Below are positions 20,067-31,125 of a DNA stretch of 60,000 bases, one piece after another. The notes under the pieces are model-generated. The model was given only the letters and a program-made list of their open reading frames with translations, was not told where the DNA came from and did no database searches. The translations under genes were made by a program, and so were the position numbers. Source of the stretch: Takakia lepidozioides (taxonomy: Eukaryota; Streptophyta; Takakiopsida; Takakiales; Takakiaceae); contig CM060733.1 of assembly GCA_030704615.1 (NCBI GenBank), forward strand, positions 37,202,001 through 37,262,000, read 5' to 3'. How positions within the stretch are numbered: position 1 is the first letter of the stretch; every line of letters starts with the position of its first letter.

Positions 20067-22100
20067 GTAAGGTCTTCTTGGCAGCATTGTCTACGTATCC
20101 GTCAGACCCATTAAATATCTGGATGGTATTGATATGGACAATGTGGATATATTCTGGTTTGGTGGTTGGTCTGTTGTTATCAAACGTTCCTTACACACAT
20201 TGTTTGATCCAAACAAATGCAAGGACGGTCTATGAAGTTGTTGTCAGTTGTCATAAAAGTAAACTAGGCATTGATGGGTTTATTGTTCTACTAGGCTAAT
20301 GTCCTCCCCTACAGGTATGTGTTATTTCCGAATTTTTGTATGGCACTGCCCCAACCCTTGGGTCAGTTCTATGTAGTTATTGTCAGCTTTGGGCCACTAG
20401 CGAGTAGTTACAATAACTGGGTTCCCATGTACATAGGCAAGCTTCATTTCCAAGTCTGAATAGAGGTGTAGTTTCTGCACACCGTAGCTAGTTATTAAAA
20501 TTATATCATTGACTGTATTGACAGCAGTCATTCCAGCAGTTACTTCTTGTGAACCTTCAGTTCCATCTTCAGAACCTGGCAAGTCTTTCTCTTAGTGTAA
20601 TCATAAGAGTCTTACATGATATTTGATCCCCTACCTGGGAGCAAGTGATTGTCTAATTCATCTGGTGGTGGGAGTGATGTGCAGTGTCTCTTTGGCTCTC
20701 GAGCTATTTCCAGTGCTGACAATTTGAAGCCACACGTCTCTTAAGATGTTTGACACTCTAGTCCTTAATCAGGTATTTTCATTGTCCATGCAACCTTGCA
20801 TAATGTAGACTGTTGTTTCACTTGCCCAATAACAGTTGCAAAGGTGGAAAAATAGAACCCAACATCACTAATGCCCCCTCAAGCCCTTGTTTGAAAGTTT
20901 GCACTGATATGGCTAATTTAGTGTGACCGGGGTTTAGTGTCAAGTCTTCCCTATTGACTTTTAAACGGCCATGTGATGCCCAACCTTATGGCTGTGTGGG
21001 CGATGTAATAAAAGCCACAACTCATACTGGCTTGGTGGCTTGTTGGTTCCTACTTTTGAACCTAGTAACCGTCCATGGTGTGCCTAGGTGCCATAACTAC
21101 TGCGCTATTTGTTCGAATTGCTCAGACTCATGTAGCTAATGCATCTCTATTCAGGATCCGAGTTATCCGTTACCCTTCCAGAATTCAGTCTTGCATGGGA
21201 TTGAAAATAGCTATGGTACAACTCTGAGGAGCTTGTGCAGCGAGTTTTTTTGGGTTACAAGTTGAAGGATGAGAGCAGGCAGAGGGAGGGAGAGAGGGCT
21301 TCCCAGGGGCTTCTGATACGTGGAAATGTTACTTGGGATTTTGGTTAGATCTAAGAGGAGACAATGTAAAGTGGAGCATGATGATGCAGGCATATGACAG
21401 GCTACAGGACATCGGTTACTGCAAGGCTGACTTGACAGACCATGCAACAACCAAAAGGAGCGGCATATCTGAGTTTGACCAACTGAGCAACTCAGAGACT
21501 GCTGAGTGGTTAACATCTGCACCAGCAGGTGGAAAATGTTGCATGTGTGAACAACAACAATTTGAGTGCACATGAGTTCCTCAAGGCAATAGTTGCATTC
21601 TGCCAGCAGCAAAAGATCTCTAGATGCAATAATGTTCCTCTTGACAAGCCAAGATATGCAGTTTTCTGTGGGGATCAGCTATATTGTCATTCTTATTTAC
21701 CCCTCTAGTCAACGGATGGTTAACTAGAGGAGTCCCTGGTAACTTGCACACTAAAAGCTGGGGTGTAACATATTGTACTGAATCTAGGACTGCCTGAGAA
21801 CACAAAGCAATGTATGACTAGCAAACACCTCTGTAAAAATGCAGAACCAATTACTAGGATGTCATTGTACATCTACCTTGGCTGACGTTTTCCAGCTATT
21901 TCTCATCGATGGTTACTACATGAAGGCCTGACAACTTTTCTTATGGTTGTTCATTCAGTTGTCAGTCATTTCTTACGCTTTTAGATCAAGCATTGTTATC
22001 AAAGGACCATTACCAAAGAATGAAATGAAATGAAATGAAATGGTGCTTTATAACGTTGTATAAAGAATGTAAGTCATTACAACTTTCTTGTCCTGTTGTG
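20067..22100. other. Stretch without a supported gene
   Basis: About 2 kb of unique-looking sequence. Short ORFs occur on both strands (for example 21333-21575 plus) but none shows motifs, coding-like composition or convincing splice borders. It could be intron of the gene whose exons flank it. Confidence 0.4.
22019..22041 (+). repeat. (AAATG)n microsatellite
   Basis: gaaatgaaatgaaatgaaat, four to five units of a pentamer, just upstream of the acidic exon. Confidence 0.8.
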
Positions 22101-22108
22101 CTGTAGGG

Positions 22109-22287
22109 TGATGAGGAGGGCGATGAGGAGGGTGATGATGGGGAAGAGGAAGGAGAGGAGGAGGAGGATGCGGAAGGTAACAATGAAGAGGAGGATGAGG
22201 GCGATGATGATGAAGATGGGGAGCATGAGGAGCAGCAGGAGGATTCAGATTCAGACATTGAGCCCCCAAAGGAAAAAAGGAAGTAAG
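22109..22287 (+). other. Acidic C-terminal exon
   Basis: After ctgtag at about 22108 the frame is open with a Gly/Asp/Glu-rich run (GDEEGDEEGDDGEEE) and ends DSDSDIEPPKEKRK and a TAA. Such tails are common on nuclear or chromatin proteins. It may be the last exon of the gene represented at 17711-20066, but linking exons were not found. Confidence 0.4.
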
Positions 22288-22627
22288 AGGTTAGTTTAGC
22301 GTAACAGTGTTTGCAGAATATGTGCAATTTTGACACATCGCTGTCAGATTCTGTTTGGCTTCATCTTTTGTCCGCTCAGTGGCACCACTAACTACTCTTG
22401 GTGGGGAGGGAGGGTCAGAGGTGTCAATAGATGTAGGCTGGGGCAAGCTGTTGGGCTGCCAGCAATGTTGGAGAAGGCTGCTGGTTGCTTTTTGAACACT
22501 TGACACAACCTTTGTAACTATCTCCTGGTGGCATGACTGAAGATAGTGATTGATACCTAAACCTGCTGCTTGACAACTGTTTTTTTGACTCGTGGACTAG
22601 GCAAAGCTTCAATAAAATCACTGCACT

Positions 22628-22806
22628 TGAGCAGGTAGCCCAGCGGTTGGGTGTTTGTGCCTTGCCTGTGCATAACCTAGGTGATCCTGGGTTCAGTCCT
22701 TCAACATTGCCTTCAGACCGTCCATTGGGCCCTCGATGGCTCGGGTGTTGAGCAATAGGCTCTGTAAATTCACTGGACGTTAAAGAAACTTTATCTTATC
22801 TTATCT
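22628..22806 (+). mobile_element. tRNA-derived SINE with TTATC tail
   Basis: It has an A box (tagcccagcggttggg), a B box (gggttcagtcc) about 35 bases later, a body ending actggacgttaaagaaac, and a (ttatc)n tail. It is close to the copy at 22985-23118 on the other strand. Confidence 0.7.
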
Positions 22807-22984
22807 CTTCCAATGTTTACCACAGCTAACTTTCACTTGGAAGGTCCACAAATATGCAAAGTTCTATGCGAAGTTCTGGGGAAGATAGCTTGGTGAATGT
22901 GGTCACATTCTTTAACCTTTTTAACCCCTTCAACCCACACAATAGGACATAAAAATGTTCTTTAATACCATCTAGTTTTCAGAG

Positions 22985-23118
22985 TCATTTGCTTAATGCA
23001 CAGCTCATTAGAGGGCCCATTAGACAGCTGAAGGGACATTTTGAAGGACTGAACCCAGGATCATGGTGATTATATAGGCAAGGCTCAGACACCCACCAAC
23101 CATGGCTGCCTGCTCACT
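22985..23118 (-). mobile_element. tRNA-derived SINE, head and body, same family
   Basis: On the minus strand it aligns with 22628-22806 through gtctgagccttgcct, the B box gggttcagtccttc and the word gggccctc. The tail is missing. Confidence 0.65.
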
Positions 23119-23424
23119 GAGTGCTTAAGTATCAGTCAAAGGAATATGTGAGAGCTCAAAAACACGAAACTGACAGAGAATTATGAGCAGCCTCTCTTGA
23201 GAGCAGTTATATGAATTAAGACGTTCACAAAAGATAACTGGTGAAGATTGTTCACCCATGTCTTTCTTTCACTTCAGTTTGCATGATACAGTTGAATGTT
23301 CTGGACAAGAAGGATGGCCCCAGCATCCTCCTGTCCACAGGCTTGCGCAATGGTTCCCCAACACTAGCAAAAAGACAGATGGCCATTGCAATTGGATCAT
23401 AAGACTGAACTGGACATGTATTTG

Positions 23425-23575
23425 CTCTTGGCTTTCATCTTTCCTTTGAAAAAGTAGGCTTCAGTTCAGTCTGGATATCTTAAGTGAGCAGATAGATATT
23501 CAGGGCTTGAGACTGAGGCAGTAAGTGACATTGATGCCTAATGTCTCCCTCTCTTTGAGATTGTGCTCCTTCCAC
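23425..23575 (+). repeat. Dispersed segment shared with long repeat copy 2
   Basis: The sequence from ggctttcatctttcctttga to ttccacaggctggaac recurs at about 58397-58557. It lies in the block of copy 2 that replaces the exon-bearing block of copy 1. Confidence 0.75.
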
Positions 23576-23828
23576 AGGCTGGAACATTTTGTCCACCGAG
23601 TGGACCTTCCTTTCAGCTACACACCATGATGTTGTCATTGGCAGGGATGGGAAGGATGCTATGGTTTCCAAGTGCCTCACTGGTCGGCCAAAGACATTGG
23701 AGAAGGCTCAGACTGTTTTCCTGCTTTGGGTAGAACTTGAAGAGTGTTGATGTAATTTTAATTCCTTGAAACCAAGACAGAAAACCATCCCTGATGATAA
23801 ACTAGCTCCCCCACCAGTTCTCGCCAAC

Positions 23829-24050
23829 TCAACAGTGCCAACTTAAGCCAGTCCAAGTCCTCATCTTAGGATAAATGTGGTCTCTGCTTAGTGCCACAAT
23901 GGCACAATTCCCATTACTTTGTGACAGCATTGTAGGCATAGGTGATGTGAACAGCTCTCTGTATAATGTCTGTGCCCACCTCATCCCCCTGATCAATACT
24001 GTGAATTCAGCTTGAGCTTCTGAACTCACATGAGCATTTTGGTCGTTGGC
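23829..24050 (-). pseudogene. Ty1/copia-like RNase H fragment
   Basis: On the minus strand the frame reads VSSEAQAEFTVLIRGMRWAQ, then GNCAIVALSRDHIYPKMRT. This fits the end of copia polyproteins, where S(T/S)EAEY, a dipeptide near WLR and a DNxxAI segment with a following HID occur. The HID is not intact. It is a short, isolated scrap. Confidence 0.4.
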
Positions 24051-25330
24051 TCATTGGTATCATTATGTTGGTATCGTTGGTCTGGTATCAGGTTTAGGAC
24101 ATACCAGACTGGTCCTAGTCAATGTATTTTCTTACAGATACTGGTATGAGTATGAGTATCATGACCACAATACCAGCTGGTATGAGATATCAATTCTGGT
24201 ATCATTCCAAAGCCATTTGACTTACAAGTTTATCAAATATCAAGTAGAAACAAATGCATGGTTACATGCGAGCCCTGCCCTTGCATAGTTATGAATTGGT
24301 TGTGAAATGATTGACAAAATAATTCGGTAGATTAAATGCTAGGGAAATTGTGGTCGATCCAATATGCTTCTTCTGTTCTAGACAAATAATGTTGGGTGGT
24401 TGCAATAATCCATAGTAATGTGGCCTCTACTTTTGAGCACATAATCTACTGCCATTTTTGTATTAGAGACAAACCCAATATGCTACTTTTCATGAATTTT
24501 TCAGTGACAAAAAGTACTTAAGATTCAATATCTCCCACAGGGCCCAAATCTAAAAATTATGTAACCGCCTCGGTGAGGGTTTTCTAGCGGTATCAAGACC
24601 ACGGACGGAGGCCTTACAGTTTGGGAGATCTCATCGACCCTACAAAACCAAACAGACAAACTACCTCACTTGATATATTGATATTATCTAATTGAAAATT
24701 ATAAATTATTGTAGATTCTTTGAATGTAAGATTCAAAGATTAGATTCATTGTTAGGTTTATGAAGGTTGATATTAGAATATCCTATAAAATTGTTGAGCG
24801 AAATCTTGGTGCTTTATTTTATAAAAAAATAATACATCTAGAATGTTGTGAAAAAAAGTAAAATTATTTCGCTTAAGTTATTGCCCCGTGGCTATACGAA
24901 CATTCTTACTTGAGTCACTGCTAATTGAAGCTAATTGAGCAAAATTAGCTGAGATAACTAAAGCATAATTGGATGCTCAACTTAATTACTCTTCAGTTGC
25001 TATTTTGGTACTTGACTTGATTCATTGCTACTTAGAACTAATTTAAACCAATTGAGCAAAATTAGCTCAAAAACTTGGGCATAATAGCTCATTGAATAAA
25101 CAGCCACGTAAAGATCATTTGACTTTAGATCCGTTAAATGTTGACGTTGCCAAAATATTAATGAACACATTTTATTTTCTAAAAAACAATTATATACAAA
25201 AACTAAAAGAATAAATTTATTATGTTACATATAATTTTTTTTGAGAAACTAACAAAATATTTATGATTCATTATTGAAACCATGATTTATGCATAATTAC
25301 ATTATTACAATATTAATAATGTCCTATCAG
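24051..25330. other. AT-rich non-coding stretch
   Basis: 24060-24200 is crowded with ctggtat/ataccag words. 24660-25340 is strongly AT-rich with no ORF of note. No RNA gene was recognised. Confidence 0.5.
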
Positions 25331-26078
25331 ACGGCCCCAATATGACTTGCAACTCATCTGCGTACTCTACAGCACACCAACTCCACCACGCTGCATGCCC
25401 CCGGCGCAAGACTTTCTCCTGTTCTCCCTATGAGCTCACTATCGGCGGATTCCAAGTCGTATTCCACTTCCCAGCTCACCGCTAGCTTCTTCGAGTGGAG
25501 GCCCCCTAGTCACGACGATGTATGCAATCTACTCCATCAGGCTCCGCAACAGATACGTGCCACGCTATGTACTGCTACCAACACTCTAACCGCAAGCAGC
25601 AACAGTTGACAAACCTCTCCAAGAGTTACACACAATGAACACGCAGCCCATCTATGGCAACACACTCATGTGCGCAACGGTCTCCACAACACCAAAGTCA
25701 CCATGAGTTCTACACCCCACATTTATTTCCAGTTTCTCTTTAAATGTAAGTGCCCAATTGATACAATAAACTCAAAGGTCCTGACACAGCTGTCATGAAT
25801 TTTAGCCATAAATTTGTTTGACGTCTAGAGCAGTCTAAACAACTAAACCCTACCCCACTGGTTAAAGCATGAAACTAGATGGCAAGGACGCCAGAATCCT
25901 TTCATTAATCAGAAAGATCTGTCATAACCCACACATTTTCACAACCTAGAAAAAACCAATCAGGGTGGAGGCAGAAAGATCCAATCACAACCTAGAATTT
26001 TGGTATCCAGGTAGAAAACTCGCCCTTGAAACTAGCACAATTGAAAATCATTGAGACCAAAAAGGTGAAGAATCTCAC
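25331..26078. other. Stretch without a supported gene, 3' of the RpoT pseudogene
   Basis: The next RpoT exons would be expected here on the minus strand but were not seen. The sequence is unique-looking and has no long ORF. Confidence 0.4.
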
Positions 26079-28180
26079 TCTATCACGCCCTAGTGCTGCA
26101 TAGTGTTGCAATCCATTGCAGGAACCATCCTGCAGAAATAAGAAAGCCTTGACAATGAGCCATTCATACATCCTTGTTATCGTGAATTCCAACTAAAGCA
26201 TACTACCAGAACCAACTTCAAACTGTTTGATCAGGATTTCACCATACAGTTCCGCTATCTCATAAAGGAAAACATATGACCATGCACTGTCCTACCTCAA
26301 GGTGGAAAATACGGGAAACTACAATTTTTGTTCACCAACAACTTCTTCACATGGTTTAACAGTAGACTCCCACACTGTCAACCTATTTCCCTTTTGTTCT
26401 GCCCAACTGGGGGTCTATGGCCACAAGGCTACGACAACAACATCTTATGAGTACATTCTAGCAACCATTTTTACACCATTAGTCCAGCCAAGGCAGTTTA
26501 CCTGGTGCACTGGTAAATAAGATACACAAGTTTCAGGGCTCCCTGGTACAATGGCACGTCGAATTTCCATGCATGTTGCTAGGCACTGTAAAGGATCTTC
26601 AGCCTCAGCCACCACCGCTGCCCTTCCAGTGGTCTCTCAGCTGAATCAAAGATCTTATCCATGTGGGTGTCGACGTATGAACACGACCTGCAAAAGACAT
26701 CTTTCCCACTTTCCCGCCATACAAATTCGCTATCAACCAGCGCAGTTCATTGGGTCCCAGAGCCCGGCCTTCCGCAAACTCGAGAATACCACGCACATAT
26801 CAGATCCCAAGTGGTTGAGGTTTGGGTGCATCGGATATGCCCGCCCCCGAAAATCCAAGTTGTGAAGTATAGTAAAAGGCCTCTTAATCCTTGAACTTGT
26901 GTGCCACCTGAGCCGCAAGTTTCCAGATGGGAACATAATCAAACTTCGGCATATAGGTACTTCATTTGCATGTTAGGAAATGTGACCGCAACATCACAGT
27001 GTGATCAAGAAACACTAAAAGACTTGGTGTCAGAAGGGACTGCCTTCTAGACATCAACAATGCTGAATAAAGGACTTCCATGAGTAGAGTGGAGTAGCAG
27101 ACATAAACAATCCAGTGCTATTTCATCTGACTATATTTCTACGACTACTACTATGATTCTTTCAGGTTGAGAGGCTACAGGCAACAACGTTTTATGGGTA
27201 CATTCTATGAGGTTGAGAACATGAACATATAATAGGGCAAGGGTGTCTGGGAAGTAGAGGTATGGGGAGTCACACAGCATGGAAGGAGCAGCCAAAGTCT
27301 TCTAAGCAAGCTTGAGCTCTATGTCACAGCACATAGAATGACGCTCACTATTTATGCGCTTTGTCTTAGAAGTCTCCATCCTCAAGATTTTCAATATATC
27401 CTTGTCCTCTGTCTGAGGCTTCGTAGGTAGAGGAAGCTATCATCCATCCCAACACAGTGCAACTTGAGATGCATGCTACATAGACAAGTCTGGAGCTATA
27501 ATGAACACCTAGAATCTGAAGGTACTTGCACTGGTGCAGTAAAAGCTCAATAAAATCCTCTGAAGAAAATACACAGAAACCTGCATTCTGGTTGGCGCAG
27601 ATCAATGCATATATGTGGCAAGCGTAAGAGATGGGAGAAACCCAGTGCAGTGGACCCTTAGTCAGCCCCTGAACCTTCATCTACTCTAACTCTAGGCAGG
27701 CCAGATTGGATAAACTTACACTAGTAGCATCGACTGCAATGTCGGCCAAGCATCCACCGTCTGACCATATCCTCTCCAGGACATTCAACACCGATCCATT
27801 GATTTTCCACCCTGTTTTGCACAGCGAATTAAGTGCCTGAGTCCATGGTCACACAACCATATCTCTCTGTTATCTATAGAAGTCATTAGCTTCAATATAA
27901 TCAGGTGGGAAAAACAGTAGTATCCTGAAAACAGATCACCTTATGTTGTTACCCAACCACACATGTTTAAGCATTAGACCCTGCTTGGGAATGTGTTCCA
28001 TTGAACAAGAAGAGAAGAACAACATGCAGGCATACCTGTATAACTGTCTTCATATTTTCTGGAGGGGTAACTCTCATGGTATCCTGCTGCTCCTTGGCAC
28101 CATGGGTCCTCATCATGGAGGCCTTGAGATGTAGGTAACTGCCATCAGAGAAACTGAATTTCAACCACAAAAATGTCAAG
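26079..28180 (-). pseudogene. RpoT: Phage-type (mitochondrial/plastid) RNA polymerase, partial and broken
   Basis: Several exons of a single-subunit T7-like organelle RNA polymerase lie on the minus strand in the right order. About 28175-28070 has YLHLKASMMRTHGAKEQQ. 27836-27722 reads SVLNVLERIWSDGG. About 26945-26502 has [41 protein letters not shown]-type sequence, and then the segment up to LPVHQ before gtaaac. 26129-26079 is a 51-bp exon with DGSCNGLQHYAALGRDR, which includes a catalytic Asp. Splice sites are intact, so this is not a retrocopy. A TAA precedes EAFYY, and frameshifts occur near LDFRGR, after the NLYGG block and after the WW pair. The N-terminus and the downstream Lys/Tyr exons were not found. 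Confidence 0.8.
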
Positions 28181-29265
28181 GTAATGGACCTCCCTGGATC
28201 CTACATTGCAACCTATCTTTTCAACAACCTAACAACCCAAATAACTGAATCTGAGGTTCTGAGAGCAACACCCTACATCAAGCACATTCATTATTACATA
28301 AACAACCACCACTGGTGTCCCTTGGCATCTGGCCCTCATTTCCCTGCCAATGCTAGTGTTTGGTCTATAGAACAGGACTACAGGGTGTATATCTTGCAAA
28401 TTTTCGACATACTCAGAGGAAAAAGGCAGTAGCAAACCTCTCCCAAGGCCGGGGCTCCACCAACATTGGCATATATGGCATCACCATATGCTTCGCCTGC
28501 CAGGCACACCACCACACCATTATAAGCATCATACATTTATGCAATACCATCCTCCCCTACAAGCTTCAGGACTCAAAACCTAAGAGGACCAATCCACTTT
28601 CACCCTAGTATAGATTCACATGCATGCAGCTGAGAAAAATGTGGTACAGAACTTCAAGAAAACACCTTGCATACAAGTGATCACAACCCACAGGACACTC
28701 AATCACAAGCCAGTCATTGACACACTGCCGGGACATAATCTGTCATTCACACATCTGTTTAATTTGTTGTTCATTTCTGTGTGAGAGGATACGAAGATTT
28801 TGTTCTGGCGAAGATTCTGGTGGGAGGACAAGGTTCTGCACAGATGCAGCATCATCTTTTTTGCTGAAATTCCATGGACTAATGCGGCAGTTAAGAAGGA
28901 CATCTTTAATCTGCAAGGTTTCAATGTCTGAACATGCCTTTAATTTGGACCCTTAACAGACTATTCAGAAAGGTGACAGGGTTTTTGTTCTCCATCTCAT
29001 CCCTGAATTCAGTGAGTGCCATTAACGTAAAACTTACGATGATTTGCATCAGGGCACTTTGTCACACTTGCAATCTAGTAGCCAGACTCTCTTCTTTGCT
29101 GGTGCATACAACAATAAAAACCCTTAAAATACACAATGTAGGCCTCCTCCCCAGAGTCCATAGTGGATGTCTCGGTATGCTATGTGATCCTTAGTTGCTT
29201 GCAGTAATTTTCTTGCTCACTTACGATATGCTGCTTACTTCTAGTCTAGTTGATTTTCAACATAA
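28181..29265. other. Stretch upstream of the RpoT pseudogene, no gene assigned
   Basis: A minus-strand frame at about 28930-28740 (SDIETLQIKDVLLNC, then PPESSPEQNLRILSHRNEQQ) looks coding-like, but no RpoT N-terminal motif was recognised. Otherwise nothing is supported. Confidence 0.3.
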
Positions 29266-29269
29266 GGGT

Positions 29270-29357
29270 GAGTCACCAGTCACCATAGTCTCACTGGCGT
29301 GTGGTCGGGCTAGGGATTGAACCTAGGACCTCCCCCATTCCGGTGGGGTGCTCTACC
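29270..29357 (-). mobile_element. tRNA-like SINE head fused to DUF7869 copy B
   Basis: On the minus strand it has an A box (tggtagagcacc) and a B box (ggttcaatccc) with tRNA-like spacing. It abuts the broken end of copy B exactly after the accaacaccaac tract. Confidence 0.6.
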
Positions 29358-30220
29358 ATGTTGGTGTTGGTGTCAGTCCCAGTATCTTTTTTAATTTGCA
29401 CAACATCCCAAACGACAGGTGTTCCGATTGCTTCACCCAAAGAGTCCGCATCCATGTGCGGATATGGCAGCGACACAGAAGAATGTGTCAGATCGTAAGA
29501 CACTATAACAACAGATACTGTGGACCCGTTTAGCTGTCGTCCGCAACTTCCGCAACCAGTCTCGTTGAGATATTCTGCTATTGCGACAATAGTGTTCGAG
29601 CCCTGAAGAGTGAGGAAAACTTGTTGACCAATTTGGAGCAACGACATTTCCACGAACGTCGCGCGATCGCGCGTGTATCTTACAGTAGAAATGCTGGTGA
29701 TTAATGGTTCAGCACTATATCGATGGACACTGAGTAAGAGTGAAACAATAAGTTACTGAAGTTTGTTTAGAAAAACTGAGGATGAAGATGAAAAAAAACC
29801 TCGCACAACCGCCCTTGTTTAGAGTTATAATAATTTTGGAATTGAAAATAGAACTCAGACTCTCGGATTATGAAAAAGAATGTAGAACGCAGATCTGTAT
29901 TAATCGAAACAAAAATTTGTAGAAAATCAAAGGATCTGCTAAAGTTACGACCCGAATGTACAACATTGCCTACGACTCCACAACAGAAATAGAACTATAT
30001 TGACGGGGCGTTCGCACGTGGTTCAGAATGATGAAATGAAGGATGGATGAATAATGGTAGACGAGTTTCGGATGACAAGTAAGAAAATAGATGAATAAAT
30101 TAAAACATGGATGAACAAAACAGCTGTAGTGCGAGTGATCATTCGAAGTACATAAAACGGTCGGGTGTGTAGGTAAGATTTTTGCAGACAGTGGATGAGA
30201 ACAAAGGAGCAGAGAGATAG
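29357..30220 (-). mobile_element. DUF7869-type transposon, copy B, 5' fragment
   Basis: It is colinear with copy A 260-1140 and copy C 38220-39080. It includes the palindrome at 29660-29673 and the start MEMSLLQIGQQVFLTLQG (ATG at 29653). It is cut on one side by the SINE-like head and on the other by the probable gypsy LTR at 30221. Confidence 0.8.
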
Positions 30221-31119
30221 TGTCAAGGACGAGAACATGACTGACTACAAACAAGAGATCAGACTAGAGGTACAAGACTAGGCAAGAAGTCAAGGTCGGC
30301 GTGGCCGTATGCACGATGAGTAAATAGGAATCAAGACGATCTTTATAACAATGAACAAGGGTACAAGATATTGGAACATGACTTGAATACTGGAATGCTA
30401 GAAACTGGACTGGAGTACCAGATACTGGAAATTGGACTGGAGTACTTGAAACTGGAAACTGGAAACAAGAATAGCTTGAACTGATGTTGGCGAGACTGAA
30501 GAGTGTCCAGTCTCGCCTCCTATATATATTGGTTACTAAGAAGCTTCCCTAAGAAGCTTCTCCTATGGAGGTTTCTTGTTGGAAAAGTTTCCAAGATTAA
30601 ACAAAGGTTTCTTGATGGAGAAGCTTCCTTAAACAAATGAAGTATCTTGATGGAGAAGTTTTCTCTAAAAGAAGCTTCCAGAGCAGTTTCCCAAGTTACA
30701 CTTGATAATTTGGTAAACTCCCGGTAACTTGGTAAGTAATGATAAATCATGGTAAATCACGATAAGTCATGATAACTTCCGATAACATGGTAACTGTGTA
30801 ACTTCTGGTATTTACTCCTGGTAAGTTCTTCTGGGCTATGTCTCTGACTTCACCCCTTCTTCTAGCGCCGAGTTCCTCGAGAAGCGGTAAAATCTTGGAC
30901 TTGCTTAAAGTTGGAGAAAATCCAAAATCCGGTGAATGATACTTGCCAAGTATTCGGCTCTTCGTTCTTGATTCAAATGATTTATAGGTCCTTGCAACCA
31001 TCGATAGTGTCCAACACCTTGAACTTAAAACCACGCAATGATTTGAGCATTCTGATTCTCGAAGCTGCCTTCAAACATGATTTCGTTATCCTCTGCGTCC
31101 GAAACCTCAACCTCCAACA
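30221..31119 (-). repeat. Probable LTR of the Ty3/gypsy element
   Basis: It starts tgtcaagg exactly where homology to copies A and C stops and ends ccaaca just beyond the integrase stop codon. It therefore has the TG..CA ends expected of an LTR of about 900 bp. Inside are short tandem words (actggaa at 30370-30470, aagaagcttcc at 30535-30680). A second LTR was not found, so this is not proven. Confidence 0.5.
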
Positions 31120-31125
31120 GAATTA

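Noticed and set aside
29270-29360. A tRNA gene
   Set aside because: A and B boxes are present, but acceptor and anticodon stems do not form a cloverleaf that I can trace. A SINE head fits better.
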